64,000 bases of DNA from Flectonema sp. DT1601 (lineage: Eukaryota; Euglenozoa; Diplonemea; Diplonemida; Diplonemidae): assembly GCA_964019425.1 (NCBI GenBank), contig OZ025824.1, forward strand, positions 310,001 through 374,000, in the 5' to 3' direction. A model generated the notes under the pieces. It did no database searches. It had not been told where the DNA came from and saw nothing but the letters and a program-made list of their open reading frames with translations. Of the stretch, positions 11,300 to 24,598 are shown piece by piece. A program made the position numbers and the translations under genes. Numbering within the stretch: the stretch's first letter is position 1; each line of letters starts with the position of its first letter.

Positions 11300-12127
11300 C
11301 TACTGAAAGGCCGCCTCCTTGAGAGCACAGTTGTGGCATCCTCCCCTGCCGCACGGAGGAATGCAACCTGCTCCTCCTCCTCCTCCATTCTGACTTGGAC
11401 CCTGAAACGTCTTCGGGCACCAGTCGTCAACACACTCTCCCTTCAGGACCTTGCATTGCTTGCGATCCGGGTGCTCGCACTTGTCAACCGGATGGTCAGA
11501 GCAGTTCACACCATCTGCGGACATCGATACGAACATCAACCTCACGTTCGAATCGATGTCAATTCTCTCCTGCTCGTTATTTGCAAGTTGCTTTCTGTAA
11601 GTCATGAACTTGTGTGATTCCTCACCCGCATCGCTGATGAACTTCGGACCGCACTGCGAAGGAGTCCAACCGTTGGTCACCAGGTAGTTCGAGAAATCCT
11701 CGTTCAATCCAACCTCACATCCCGAGCACTTGTAAACGTTCACATACACGTCGCACTTCTGCACTGCCGGGTCATTCGTGCACCACATTTTCATAAACGA
11801 GTTCGCCGCAATGTTCCATGTCGGGATGTAAGCGGCGTTCCCCAACTGAGATTCAGGCACGTCGAAGAATCTGGAACCAGTGGTTGCAGTGTCAATCCAC
11901 CCAGGCATGTGGTTCCCTACGAACCCACCCCCAACAGGGAGCACTACCGGGGCTGCGCTCACCGTCGCCGTGCTGATCGTCGGCGCCGGTCCAAAAAGCA
12001 TCGCAAACGAAACTCCTCCTTTCATCTTATCCTCTACGATGTGCTGCACGGCAGGCGAGTCTTGTTGTGGTTGGGCATGGGCCGCAACGAACACGGAAGC
12101 GACAAGGGCTGCTGCGATGGTCTTCAT
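11300..12127 (-). CDS. B2: secreted cysteine-rich protein, type B
   Basis: Intact 275-aa copy of the B gene, differing from B1 by one conservative change (NVRLMF for NVKLMF, shared with B3). The upstream G-tract is collapsed to short runs, so this copy tests whether tract length matters for expression. Confidence 0.93.
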   Translation of the reverse strand: MKTIAAALVASVFVAAHAQPQQDSPAVQHIVEDKMKGGVSFAMLFGPAPTISTATVSAAPVVLPVGGGFVGNHMPGWIDTATTGSRFFDVPESQLGNAAYIPTWNIAANSFMKMWCTNDPAVQKCDVYVNVYKCSGCEVGLNEDFSNYLVTNGWTPSQCGPKFISDAGEESHKFMTYRKQLANNEQERIDIDSNVRLMFVSMSADGVNCSDHPVDKCEHPDRKQCKVLKGECVDDWCPKTFQGPSQNGGGGGAGCIPPCGRGGCHNCALKEAAFQ

Positions 12128-15100
12128 TTTAATTTGGGTTGGTTGTTGTTTTTATTTGTTTTAATCAAAAGCTTTGCAACAGGAAAGGGAATATAAACAT
12201 AAAAGTTACAACAAGTTTAAGGTTATTAAAAAAAACAACGACAGAGCTCGAACTCAACCAACCCTCTCTCCCTCCCCTCCCCTTCCAATAAACACAACAC
12301 ATTCTTGTGTTACGCGACTCCATTTTTCTCTCTCTGTCTTTCACCTCATCCTGTTGTACATCCGCAGATCCCTCTGTTGAAAAATGAATGTTGTTATGGA
12401 AACCAAAATATTTACATTTTGCCAAATGCAAAGAAATTCTCTACACCACTCAGGCAACACGCATCTATTTTAGTGAGTTAATTGCAAGCAGTTAATGATG
12501 TGCTCCCGAGGCAGAGAATTCAAAAACAGGGGAAGGGGGAAAAGAAATCAACTAGGAAAGACAACCTTCACTCGGTACAAGAATTAACAAGGAAGGCTAC
12601 TTAGTTAACGTGAAGGGAGATTAAGAATGAAATGTTGTTTTTTTTTAAAGAGAGGAAGTTAAAATCAATGATCATGATTTTGTTTGCAAGTAAAGAAAAT
12701 ATTTAATTGTTAAAGTTGAGCTTTTGTTTTCAGCTACTGAAAACGAATGATTGTTACTGAACTATTCCCAAATACCTACACCTACCCCCTCCCTTTGTTG
12801 TTTTATTTTTCTCCCCTAGCTTCCAATGCACAACCCAATCAAAAAAACCTCAAGCCAAGAGCCAACTCGTCCGTGAATAATCAAGGAGTCGTTGCTTTCC
12901 ATAAAGGTTTTTTAATCTCTTGCTGGTAGTGCACGCAATAAGGGAAAAAAAAAAAAAACTGAAAGGGAAAGGAAGGGCAGGGAAAGAAAAGAAATCGAAA
13001 AGAAAAGAAAAGGAGTCGAAAAGAATAATGAAGGGCAAACTAATTTTCTCAATATTGCCTGCAATGTTTGCTTTGCATAACTAAGAAGACAAGATTAAAC
13101 CAAATGCTCTTCACAAAAAAAAAAAAAAAAGGATTTGTTGGTTGGTTAGTTTTGTGAGACCACTTCATTGGCAAGAAGAGAGGCTTTATTTTGTCCTTCA
13201 ATCTCTAGTGCCTTTTCTACAGTACATAAATATAAATTTTAGTGGTTTTGAAATACAATTTCTTTTTGTTCGTCCGGTTTTCTCAGATTGTACCATGGAA
13301 TCAACAACTTACTTACCATCCGAAAAAAAAAGAGAAAAGGGAAAAAAAATGCTTTTGCAATGTTTGTTATGAATATTCCCAAATTCTGTTGTTGTTGTTT
13401 TTTTGTTTGTGTTGATAAAGTTGTGAAATCTCACACAATTAGAAATAGATGCAATCTGGTCGAGCTTCTGTCTGTAATCAACACAACCGCAGAAGATAAC
13501 AATTTCAACCAGTTTGACTTTTATTTAAAATGCAGTTGAGAGATTGCATAATGTTTACTTTTGAAGTCAGGGAAGTCAAAACATCTGAGGAAGCCCACGA
13601 ACGGTAACAACATATATACCACAATCGTGATCCTCTCACAGTTGAGAAGGGGACAACAGCAGTATCCTTTGGTTGAACAAAAACATGAGCGCTTTTCATT
13701 TACACGAGAGACGGCAAAATAACGCTGCAAGTTGCAGGAATCCGGCATCTCAGAAAAGCTTATTTTTAATGTATCTAAAACTTGGGAAACAATTGCGTTG
13801 ATTTTTTTTTCTTTTTTGATTTGTGGGGGTACCACCACCAGACAACAGCCATCATCCAACATCTTCATCTTCTAAAAAACAAGGAAATTTAAACCTCTTA
13901 ACCCGCATTGCAACATCGGCTGTTGGGAGAGATATTCGCGTTCATCGAGATTGCCAAATGATGTGTTTTTGCTGAATAAAGTTCAGCATCGAGTACATGA
14001 ATAAAAAACATGTATAATAACGATAACCGGATTCAAAGTAAATAAAAGAGAAAAATAAATAATAAAAAATAAGAAACCAAAAAAATGACAACAACAAACA
14101 ACAAACAACAAAAAAAATAACTCAACAATCAACACCAGAAAACAACACATCTCATAATAATACGATGTGTCAAGTAATCTAGATTTGTTTCTTATTAGTA
14201 GTTAGTTGCTGCTATCGATGATGATGATGATCGGTACTTGAAAAAGGCATGCCCCGCTACCTTCAACGAAAAGGTTGGTCTTCCTTTCGGATGTCATTTC
14301 TTTCGACAACGACTCAACACCAAAATAACCTTTTCCTGAAAACAAGCTTCGTGTCCAGAAGAGTTCCGTGAAAGGGAAGAAGATTTAGTGAACTCTTTGG
14401 TAGCATGCAGACTTTAACAGTCATAAAATGAAAAGAAATAAATAAACAAAACAAAATAAAAATGAAAACGAGGAATCACCAAAATAATTGTTCCAACAAT
14501 GCCGATTCATTTGCTGCAGGTCAACTACCACCCCCCCACTACTACTACTACTAACTGAAGAGTATTCAGCAAGTTTCGTGGTAGTCGACAAGCGCCAAGT
14601 GGATACAATTTTGAGAGCGATTTCTCCTCAATTTTATTTGCGTTGAGTGATTTGATTGCCCGAATACTAATGAACGTCTCGAGTTCCCTGAATTCCATTA
14701 CGTGTGAAGAGAGACAATTCTGTTCCTATTCAAACCATTACTTGACACACATACACACACAACACAAAACTCACACAAGAGTTGAGTTTCGACTCTCAAA
14801 AGACTCCCAAAAGTTTTGATTAAGATATAGAAGCACTTTCTCTTCAATCTCCAACACGGGGGTTGAAAGTTTTGACAGCATATAAACCTTGAAAAATACT
14901 CATGTTAAGTAAGTTAACAAAAGGTTCGTAAAAACTGAGAAGCGCGCGCCAGAAGATTTATAGCTTCATTTCAGAATGGCAGCTAAAATGTCCCAACACG
15001 GTGGGTGGGGTTACATAGAAATAAGCATCACTCGCACTGCAACGTGAATTCAACAACACGAGGAACACGAGGATGCTGGTTGTTTGTCTTCCTTTTTTTT

Positions 15101-15185
15101 TCGGGGAAGGGTTTTTCGATGAGGCAAGCCATCAAGGAATAGAAGAATGCGGCAAATGAAAATTGAAAGCCAAGCGAAAATATTC

Positions 15186-15974
15186 CTACTGAAAGGCCGC
15201 TTCATTAAGAGCACAGTTGTGGCATCCTCCGCCACACGGTGGAAAGCAAGGACCCTGGAACGTCTTCGGGCACCAGTTGTCAACACACTCTCCATTGATG
15301 ACCTTGCATTGCTTGCGACTCGGGTTCTCGCACTTGTCAAGAGGAAAGTCAGAGCAGTTCACGCCATCTGCGGACATCGTTACGAACATCAACCTCACGT
15401 TCGAATCGACTTCAATTCTCTCCAGCTGGTTGTTTGCAAGCTGCTTTCTGAATGTCCTGAACTTGTGAGTTTCCTCACCCGCATCGCTGATGAACTTCGG
15501 ACCGCACTGCGAAGGAGTCCAACCGTTGGTGATCAGGTAGTTCGAGAAATCCGAATTCAATCCAGCCTCACACCCGTTGCACTTGTAAAGGTTCACGTAC
15601 ACGTCACACTTCTGCACCTTCGGGTCATTCGTGCACCACATTCTCAAAAACGAGTTCGCCGCAATGTTCCATGTCGGGATGTAAGCGGCGTTCCCCAACT
15701 GAGATTCAGGGAAGTCGAAGAATCTGGAACCAGCGGTTTCAGGGTCGATCCACCCAGGCATGTGGTTCCCTACGAACCCACCCCCAACAGAGAGCAATAC
15801 CGCGCCGCTTGAGCTCACCGTCGCCGTGCTGCTCGCCGACTGCGGTGCGAAAAACGCGGTGAACGATTCTCCCTGTTTCATCTTATCTTCCAATATATTC
15901 TGCACGGCAGGCGAGTCTTGCAGGGCATGAGCAGAAACGAACACGGAAGCGACAAAAGCTGCGATGGTCTTCAT
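15186..15974 (-). CDS. A3: secreted cysteine-rich protein, type A, with a B-type patch
   Basis: Intact 262-aa A copy with the AHALQ signal junction of A2. It reads DFSNYL where the other A copies read DFSDYL. The underlying DNA has three A-to-B changes within 7 bp (15540, 15542, 15546), giving exactly the B sequence GGTAGTTCGAGAAATCC on the plus strand, which suggests a short gene-conversion tract from a B gene. Confidence 0.93.
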   Translation of the reverse strand: MKTIAAFVASVFVSAHALQDSPAVQNILEDKMKQGESFTAFFAPQSASSTATVSSSGAVLLSVGGGFVGNHMPGWIDPETAGSRFFDFPESQLGNAAYIPTWNIAANSFLRMWCTNDPKVQKCDVYVNLYKCNGCEAGLNSDFSNYLITNGWTPSQCGPKFISDAGEETHKFRTFRKQLANNQLERIEVDSNVRLMFVTMSADGVNCSDFPLDKCENPSRKQCKVINGECVDNWCPKTFQGPCFPPCGGGCHNCALNEAAFQ

Positions 15975-17197
15975 TTTAATTAGTGTTGTTGATGTTTTTT
16001 TATTTGTTTTAATCAAAAGCTTTGCAACAGGAAGGAAAAGTGGAACATAAAATTAATTTACAACATTTTTGTTTGGTTACTACTAAAAAACAACGTCAGA
16101 GCTCGAGCTCAACCAACCGTCTCCCTTATATCCCCCCCCCTTCCAATAAACACAAACACATTCATTCATTCCTGTTATTACCCAACATTCTCATTTTTTT
16201 ATATTAATCCTGTGTGGCAAAACACCAAGAAAAAAAAATAAATAAATAAATAATAACAGATAACAACAAGATCACAACACGTTCCCTGCGCCACGTTTCA
16301 GTGTGTGTTCTCATCACGGCTATGCAGCCCACACTTTCCTTGTTCAGTTTTCTTTCTTTGTTTTGTTTTTTTTTTGTCGACAGCGTTGCCTTTCGACAAA
16401 CAGCCGGTAAGCAAAAAAAAGAAAAAAAACAACGAAAACCAAATCACTGTTTCAACTGAGATGTCAAACCAAAGCACAACTAAATCCAAGCAACGTTAAG
16501 GTGTGTGTGTCGTGTAATTATTTTGGATCCCGTGAGAGCAAATCACGGGTGGGAAAGGCAGGTTGCTAAGAATTAGTTGCGGCTTGACGATCTCGAGACC
16601 ATTTAGGGGGGGAGAGGGAGGAGCAGAGCAGAGGAGGACCTGCGTCACAGGGGTCAAGATTTAGAACAACCAATCGAGACGCCCATCACGTTCCTCCTTT
16701 GCATAAAAAGGAATTGGGGAGGAGAGGTAATTGTATTAGTTAGGAGACACATAAAAAACAAAAGTGAAGTGACACAATATACATAATAAACGTATTATCG
16801 TGATAACCTTACGGCGAAACCAGCGCAATTAATTAATCAACGTGGCTCGCACACGCCATCACACTTCCCTTGATGGGAGCGTTAAGAGCAAAAACAAACA
16901 AAACAAAAAAAACGGACGGACAGGGTTGGGGGAAAAGAATATTCGCGTTCATCGAGATTTGCCAGATGCAGTGTTTGCCGAACAAAGCTCAGCATCGAGT
17001 ACATTAACCTGAACAAACCCCGTATGGACGATAACCGGATTGTGAAGATATGGATATATGTAATATAATATAAGAAAAAAACAACAACAACTTCTCATAA
17101 GCACGGAATGGCAACATCAAAATATCACCACTACTCCACCAACAGGACGACACATCATGTAATCCAATCCGATGCTTGTTTAAGTTGTTGTCGTCCC

Positions 17198-17231
<34 letters not shown>

Positions 17232-17535
17232 TTCGTTGATGACGATGACGATGACGATGATCGACTCGAATAAAAGGCCAGCTCGCTCTGCTGCATTCAA
17301 CAGAAAAGGTTGTTAGTCGTTGAGTCTTAAGACGGATTCTTTGCATTTGCATGAAAATAAATATTATTAGAGAGAAGAATCTATAAAAATTAAAAAAAAA
17401 CACAGAGATTAGGTTTGTCAGATATTCACATGACAACAGGTTTGCTTAAGTTTAAACTGCCGAATGAAAGAGTATTCAGGATTGGAAAGCACCTTCTCCT
17501 CAATCTCCGAAACGGGGAGGTTCAAATAAACCCTC

Positions 17536-18363
17536 CTACTGAAAGGCCGCCTCCTTGAGAGCACAGTTGTGGCATCCTCCCCTGCCGCACGGAGGAATGC
17601 AACCTGCTCCTCCTCCTCCTCCATTCTGACTTGGACCCTGAAACGTCTTCGGGCACCAGTCGTCAACACACTCTCCCTTCAGGACCTTGCATTGCTTGCG
17701 ATCCGGGTGCTCGCACTTGTCAACCGGATGGTCAGAGCAGTTCACACCATCTGCGGACATCGATACGAACATCAACCTCACGTTCGAATCGATGTCAATT
17801 CTCTCCTGCTCGTTATTTGCAAGCTGCTTTCTGTAAGTCATGAACTTGTGCGATTCCTCACCCGCATCGCTGATGAACTTCGGACCGCACTGCGAAGGAG
17901 TCCAACCGTTGGTCACCAGGTAGTTCGAGAAATCCTCGTTCAATCCAACCTCACATCCCGAGCACTTGTAAACGTTCACATACACGTCGCACTTCTGCAC
18001 TGCCGGGTCATTCGTGCACCACATTTTCATAAACGAGTTCGCCGCAATGTTCCATGTCGGGATGTAAACGGCGTTCCCCAACTGAGATTCAGGCACGTCG
18101 AAGAATCTGGAACCAGTGGTTGCAGTGTCAATCCACCCAGGCATGTGGTTCCCTACGAACCCACCCCCAACAGGGAGCACTACCGGGGCTGCGCTCACCG
18201 TCGCCGTGCTGATCGTCGGCGCCGGTCCAAAAAGCATCGCAAACGAAACTCCTCCTTTCATCTTATCCTCTACGATGTGCTGCACGGCAGGCGAGTCTTG
18301 TTGTGGTTGGGCATGGGCCGCAACGAACACGGAAGCGACAAGGGCTGCTGCGATGGTCTTCAT
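17536..18363 (-). CDS. B3: secreted cysteine-rich protein, type B
   Basis: Intact 275-aa B copy. It carries GNAVYIP instead of GNAAYIP in the conserved core, shared only with B4, and NVRLMF shared with B2. This chequered sharing is a sign of exchange between units. Confidence 0.93.
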   Translation of the reverse strand: MKTIAAALVASVFVAAHAQPQQDSPAVQHIVEDKMKGGVSFAMLFGPAPTISTATVSAAPVVLPVGGGFVGNHMPGWIDTATTGSRFFDVPESQLGNAVYIPTWNIAANSFMKMWCTNDPAVQKCDVYVNVYKCSGCEVGLNEDFSNYLVTNGWTPSQCGPKFISDAGEESHKFMTYRKQLANNEQERIDIDSNVRLMFVSMSADGVNCSDHPVDKCEHPDRKQCKVLKGECVDDWCPKTFQGPSQNGGGGGAGCIPPCGRGGCHNCALKEAAFQ

Positions 18364-21300
18364 TTTAATTTGGGTTGGTTGTTGTTTTTATTTGTTTTAA
18401 TCAAAAGCTTTGCAACAGGAAAGGGAATATAAACATAAAAGTTACAACAAGTTTAAGGTTATTAAAAAAAACAACGACAGAGCTCGAACTCAACCAACCC
18501 TCTCTCCCTCCCCCCCCCCCTCTCCCCTTCCAATAAACACAACACATTCTTGTGTTACGCGACTCCATTTTTCTCTCTCTGTCTTTCACCTCATCCTGTT
18601 GTACATCCGCAGATCCCTCTGTTGAAAAATGAATGTTGTTATGTAAACCAAAATATTTACATTTTACCAAATGCAAAGAAATTCTCTACACCACTCAGGC
18701 AACACGCATCTATTTTAGTGAGTTAATTGCAAGCAGTTAATGATGTGCTCCCGAGGCAGAGAATTCAAAAACAGGGGAAGGGGGAAAAGAAATCAACTAG
18801 GAAAGACAACCTTCACTCGGTACAAGAATTAACAAGGAAGGCTACTTAGTTAACGTGAAGGGAGGTTAAGAATGAAATGTTGTTTTTTTTTTAAAGAGAG
18901 GAAGTTAAAATCAATGATCATGATTTTGTTTGCAAGTAAAGAAAATATTTAATTGTTAAAGTTGAGCTTTTGTTTTCAGCTACTGAAAACGAATGATTGT
19001 TACTGAACTATTCCCAAATACCTACACCTACCCCCTCCCTTTGTTGTTTTATTTTTCTCCCCTAGCTTCCAATGCACAACCCAATCAAAAAAACCTCAAG
19101 CCAAGAGCCAACTCGTCCGTGAATAATCAAGGAGTCGTTGCTTTCCATAAAGGTTTTTTAATCTCTTGCTGGTAGTGCGCGCAATAAGGGAAAAAAAAAA
19201 AAAACTGAAAGGGAAAGGAAGGGCAGGGAAAGAAAAGAAATCGAAAAGAAAAGAAAAGAAAAGGAGTCGAAAAGAATAATGAAGGGCAAACTAATTTTCT
19301 CAATATTGCCTGCAATGTTTGCTTTGCATAACTAAGAAGACAAGATTAAACCAAATGCTCTTCACAAAAAAAAAAAAAAAAGGATTTGTTGGTTGGTTGG
19401 TTTTGTGAGACCACTTCATTGGCAAGAAGAGAGGCTTTATTTTGTCCTTCAATCTCTAGTGCCTTTTCTACAGTACATAAATATAAATTTTAGTGGTTTT
19501 GAAATACAATTTCTTTTTGTTCGTCCGGTTTTCTCAGATTGTACCATGGAATCAACAACTTACTTACCATCCGAAAAAAAAAGAGAAAAGGGAAAAAAAA
19601 TGCTTTTGCAATGTTTGTTATGAATATTCCCAAATTCTGTTGTTGTTGTTTTTTTGTTTGTGTTGATAAAGTTGTGAAATCTCACACAATTAGAAATAGA
19701 TGCAATCTGGTCGAGCTTCTGTCTGTAATCAACACAACCGCAGAAGATAACAATTTCAACCAGTTTGACTTTTATTTAAAATGCAGTTGAGAGATTGCAT
19801 AATGTTTACTTTTGAAGTCAGGGAAGTCAAAACATCTGAGGAAGCCCACGAACGGTAACAACATATATACCACAATCGTGATCCTCTCACAGTTGAGAAG
19901 GGGACAACAGCAGTATCCTTTGGTTGAACAAAAACATGAGCGCTTTTCATTTACACGAGAGACGGCAAAATAACGCTGCAAGTTGCAGGAATCCGGCATC
20001 TCAGAAAAGCTTATTTTTAATGTATCTAAAACTTGGGAAACAATTGCGTTGATTTTTTTTTCTTTTTTGATTTGTGGGGGTACCACCACCAGACAACAGC
20101 CATCATCCAACATCTTCATCTTCTAAAAAACAAGGAAATTTAAACCTCTTAACCCGCATTGCAACATCGGCTGTTGGGAGAGATATTCGCGTTCATCGAG
20201 ATTGCCAAATGATGTGTTTTTGCTGAATAAAGTTCAGCATCGAGTACATGAATAAAAAACATGTATAATAACGATAACCGGATTCAAAGTAAATAAAAGA
20301 GAAAAATAAATAATAAAAAATAAGAAACCAAAAAAATGACAACAACAAACAACAAACAACAAAAAAAATAACTCAACAATCAACACCAGAAAACAACACA
20401 TCTCATAATAATACGATGTGTCAAGTAATCTAGATTTGTTTCTTATTAGTAGTTAGTTGCTGCTATCGATGATGATGATGATCGGTACTTGAAAAAGGCA
20501 TGCCCCGCTACCTTCAACGAAAAGGTTGGTCTTCCTTTCGGATGTCATTTCTTTCGACAACGACTCAACACCAAAATAACCTTTTCCTGAAAACAAGCTT
20601 CGTGTCCAGAAGAGTTCCGTGAAAGGGAAGAAGATTTAGTGAACTCTTTGGTAGCATGCAGACTTTAACAGTAATAAAATGAAAAGAAATAAATAAACAA
20701 AACAAAATAAAAATGAAAACGAGGAATCACCAAAATAATTGTTCCAACAATGCCGATTCATTTGCTGCAGGTCAACTACCACCCCCACTACTACTACTAC
20801 TAACTGAAGAGTATTCAGCAAGTTTCGTGGTAGTCGACAAGCGCCAAGTGGATACAATTTTGAGAGCGATTTCTCCTCAATTTTTATTTGCGTTGAGTGA
20901 TTTGATTGCCCGAATACTAATGAACGTCTCGAGTTCCCTGAATTCCATTACGTGTGAAGAGAGACAATTCTGTTCCTATTCAAACCATTACTTGACACAC
21001 ATACACACACAACACAAAACTCACACAAGAGTTGAGTTTCGACTCTCAAAAGACTCTCAAAAGTTTTGATTAAGATATAGAAGCACTTTCTCTTCAATCT
21101 CCAACACGGGGGTTGAAAGTTTTGACAGCATATAAACCTTGAAAAATACTCATGTTAAGTAAGTTAACAAAAGGTTCGTAAAAACTGAGAAGCGCGCGCC
21201 AGAAGATTTATAGCTTCATTTCAGAATGGCAGCTAAAATGTCCCAACACGGTGGGTGGGGTTACATAGAAATAAGCATCACTCGCACTGCAACGTGAATT

Positions 21301-21435
21301 CAACAACACGAGGAACACGAGGATGCTGGTTGTTTGTCTTCCTTTTTTTTCCGGGGAAGGGTTTTTCGATGAGGCAAGCCATCAAGGAAAAGAAGAATGC
21401 GGCAAATGAAAATTGAAAGCCAAGCGAAAATATTC

Positions 21436-22224
21436 CTACTGAAAGGCCGCTTCATTAAGAGCACAGTTGTGGCATCCTCCGCCACACGGTGGAAAGCAAG
21501 GACCCTGGAACGTCTTCGGGCACCAGTTGTCAACACACTCTCCATTGATGACCTTGCATTGCTTGCGACTCGGGTTCTCGCACTTGTCAAGAGGAAAGTC
21601 AGAGCAGTTCACGCCATCTGCGGACATCGTTACGAACATCAACCTCACGTTCGAATCGACTTCAATTCTCTCCAGCTGGTTGTTTGCAAGCTGCTTTCTG
21701 AATGTCCTGAACTTGTGAGTTTCCTCACCCGCATCGCTGATGAACTTCGGACCGCACTGCGAAGGAGTCCAACCGTTGGTGATCAGGTAATCCGAAAAAT
21801 CCGAATTCAATCCAGCCTCACACCCGTTGCACTTGTAAAGGTTCACGTACACGTCACACTTCTGCACCTTCGGGTCATTCGTGCACCACATTCTCAAAAA
21901 CGAGTTCGCCGCAATGTTCCATGTCGGGATGTAAGCGGCGTTCCCCAACTGAGATTCAGGGAAGTCGAAGAATCTGGAACCAGCGGTTTCAGGGTCGATC
22001 CACCCAGGCATGTGGTTCCCTACGAACCCACCCCCAACAGAGAGCAATACCGCGCCGCTTGAGCTCACCGTCGCCGTGCTGCTCGCCGACTGCGGTGCGA
22101 AAAACGCGGTGAACGATTCTCCCTGTTTCATCTTATCTTCCAATATATTCTGCACGGCAGGCGAGTCTTGCTGGGCATGAGCAGAAACGAACACGGAAGC
22201 GACAAAAGCTGCGATGGTCTTCAT
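21436..22224 (-). CDS. A4: secreted cysteine-rich protein, type A
   Basis: Intact 262-aa A copy. The protein appears identical to A1 and A5 (AHAQQ signal junction, DFSDYL). Nearby non-coding variants group it with A5. Confidence 0.93.
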   Translation of the reverse strand: MKTIAAFVASVFVSAHAQQDSPAVQNILEDKMKQGESFTAFFAPQSASSTATVSSSGAVLLSVGGGFVGNHMPGWIDPETAGSRFFDFPESQLGNAAYIPTWNIAANSFLRMWCTNDPKVQKCDVYVNLYKCNGCEAGLNSDFSDYLITNGWTPSQCGPKFISDAGEETHKFRTFRKQLANNQLERIEVDSNVRLMFVTMSADGVNCSDFPLDKCENPSRKQCKVINGECVDNWCPKTFQGPCFPPCGGGCHNCALNEAAFQ

Positions 22225-23770
22225 TTTAATTAGTGTTGTTGATGTTTTTTTATTTGTTTTAATCAAAAGCTTTGCAACAGGAAGGAAAAGTGGAACATAA
22301 AATTAATTTACAACATTTTAGTTTGGTTACTACTAAAAAACAACGTCAGAGCTCGAGCTCAACCAACCGTCTCCCTTATATCCCCCCCCCCTTCCAATAA
22401 ACACAAACACATTCATTCATTCCTGTTATTACCCAACATTCTCATTTTTTTATATTAATCCTGTGTGGCAAAACACCAAGAAAAAAAAAAAAAATAAATA
22501 AATAATAACAGATAACAACAAGATCACAACACGTCCCCTGCGCCACGTTTCAGTGTGTGTTCTCATCACGGCTATGCAGCCCACACTTTCCTTGTTCAGT
22601 TTTCTTTCTTTGTTTTGTTTTTTTTTTTGTCGACAGCGTTGCCTTTCGACAAACAGCCGGTAAAAAGAAAAAAAACAACGAAAACCAAATCACTGTTTCA
22701 ACTGAGATGTCAAACCAAAGCACAACTAAATCCAAGCAACGTTAAGGTGTGTGTGTCGTGTAATTATTTTGGATCCCGTGAGAGCAAATCACGGGATAGG
22801 AAAGGCAGGTTGCTAAGAATTAGTTGCGGCTTGACGATCTCGAGACCATTTAGGGGGGGAGAGGGAGGAGCAGAGCAGAGGAGGACCTGCGTCACAGGGG
22901 ACAAGATTTAGAACAACCAATCGAGACGCCCTTCACGTTCCTCCTTTGCATAAAAAGGAGTTGGGGAGGAGAGGTAATTGTATTAGTTAGGAGACACATA
23001 AAAAACAAAAGTGAAGTGACACAATATACATAATAAACGTATTATCGTGATAACCTTACGGCGAAACCAGCGCAATTAATTAATCAACGTGGCTCGCACA
23101 CGCCATCACACTTCCCTTGATGGGAGCGTTAAGAGCAAAAACAAACAAAACAAAAAAAACGGACGGACAGGGTTGGGGGAAAAGAATATTCGCGTTCATC
23201 GAGATTTGCCAGATGCAGTGTTTGCCGAACAAAGCTCAGCATCGAGTACATTAACCTGAACAAACCCCGTATGGACGATAACCGGATTGTGAAGATATGG
23301 ATATATGTAATATAATATAAGAAAAAAACAACAACAACTTCTCATAAGCACGGAATGGCAACATCAAAATATCACCACTACTCCACCAACAGGACGACAC
23401 ATCATGTAATCCAATCCGATGCTTGTTTAAGTTGTTGTCGTCCCCGTTGTCGTTGTCGTTGTCGTTTTCGTTGTCGTTGATGACGATGACGATGATCGAC
23501 TCGAATAAAAGGCCAGCTCGCTCTGCTGCATTCAACAGAAAAGGTTGTTAGTCGTTGAGTCTTAAGACGGATTCTTTGCATTTGCATGAAAATAAATATT
23601 ATTAGAGAGAAGAATCTATAAAAATTAAAAAAAAACACAGAGATTAGGTTTGTCAGATATTCACATGACAACAGGTTTGCTTAAGTTTAAACTGCCGAAT
23701 GAAAGAGTATTCAGGATTGGAAAGCACCTTCTCCTCAATCTCCGAAACGGGGAGGTTCAAATAAACCCTC

Positions 23771-24598
23771 CTACTGAAAGGCCGCCTCCTTGAGAGCACA
23801 GTTGTGGCATCCTCCCCTGCCGCACGGAGGAATGCAACCTGCTCCTCCTCCTCCTCCATTCTGACTTGGACCCTGAAACGTCTTCGGGCACCAGTCGTCA
23901 ACACACTCTCCCTTCAGGACCTTGCATTGCTTGCGATCCGGGTGCTCGCACTTGTCAACCGGATGGTCAGAGCAGTTCACACCATCTGCGGACATCGATA
24001 CGAACATCAACTTCACGTTCGAATCGATGTCAATTCTCTCCTGCTCGTTATTTGCAAGCTGCTTTCTGTAAGTCATGAACTTGTGCGATTCCTCACCCGC
24101 ATCGCTGATGAACTTCGGACCGCACTGCGAAGGAGTCCAACCGTTGGTCACCAGGTAGTTCGAGAAATCCTCGTTCAATCCAACCTCACATCCCGAGCAC
24201 TTGTAAACGTTCACATACACGTCGCACTTCTGCACTGCCGGGTCATTCGTGCACCACATTTTCATAAACGAGTTCGCCGCAATGTTCCATGTCGGGATGT
24301 AAACGGCGTTCCCCAACTGAGATTCAGGCACGTCGAAGAATCTGGAACCAGTGGTTGCAGTGTCAATCCACCCAGGCATGTGGTTCCCTACGAACCCACC
24401 CCCAACAGGGAGCACTACCGGGGCTGCGCTCACCGTCGCCGTGCTGATCGTCGGCGCCGGTCCAAAAAGCATCGCAAACGAAACTCCTCCTTTCATCTTA
24501 TCCTCTACGATGTGCTGCACGGCAGGCGAGTCTTGTTGTGGTTGGGCATGGGCCGCAACGAACACGGAAGCGACAAGGGCTGCTGCGATGGTCTTCAT
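23771..24598 (-). CDS. B4: secreted cysteine-rich protein, type B
   Basis: Intact 275-aa B copy with GNAVYIP (as B3) and NVKLMF (as B1 and B5). All cysteines, the Gly-rich insert and the tail are intact. The promoter C-run has the same medium length as in B3. Confidence 0.93.
   Translation of the reverse strand: MKTIAAALVASVFVAAHAQPQQDSPAVQHIVEDKMKGGVSFAMLFGPAPTISTATVSAAPVVLPVGGGFVGNHMPGWIDTATTGSRFFDVPESQLGNAVYIPTWNIAANSFMKMWCTNDPAVQKCDVYVNVYKCSGCEVGLNEDFSNYLVTNGWTPSQCGPKFISDAGEESHKFMTYRKQLANNEQERIDIDSNVKLMFVSMSADGVNCSDHPVDKCEHPDRKQCKVLKGECVDDWCPKTFQGPSQNGGGGGAGCIPPCGRGGCHNCALKEAAFQ

Larger units (their letters stand above)
6253..12477. repeat. Array unit 2
   Basis: Carries A2 and B2. It is the shortest unit, largely because the B-promoter C-run is collapsed (no run above 4 C at 12272-12282) and the GTTGTC microsatellite is short. 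It shares a GATCGC variant at 7467 with unit 5, where units 1, 3 and 4 have GAGCGC, so variants are mosaic rather than ordered along the array. Confidence 0.95.
12478..18722. repeat. Array unit 3
   Basis: Carries A3 and B3. It has a shortened AAAAG pentanucleotide run near 13000 and an extra GC-containing interruption in the A-run near 16410. A3 contains a short B-type sequence patch (see A3). Confidence 0.95.

Noticed and set aside
17569-18432. Long plus-strand open frames (up to 287 codons) antisense to the B genes, and 221 codons antisense to the A genes
   Set aside because: They mirror the coding frame of the minus-strand genes, are broken in some copies (B1, B2), and lack a signal peptide or domain. 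They are by-products of codon use.
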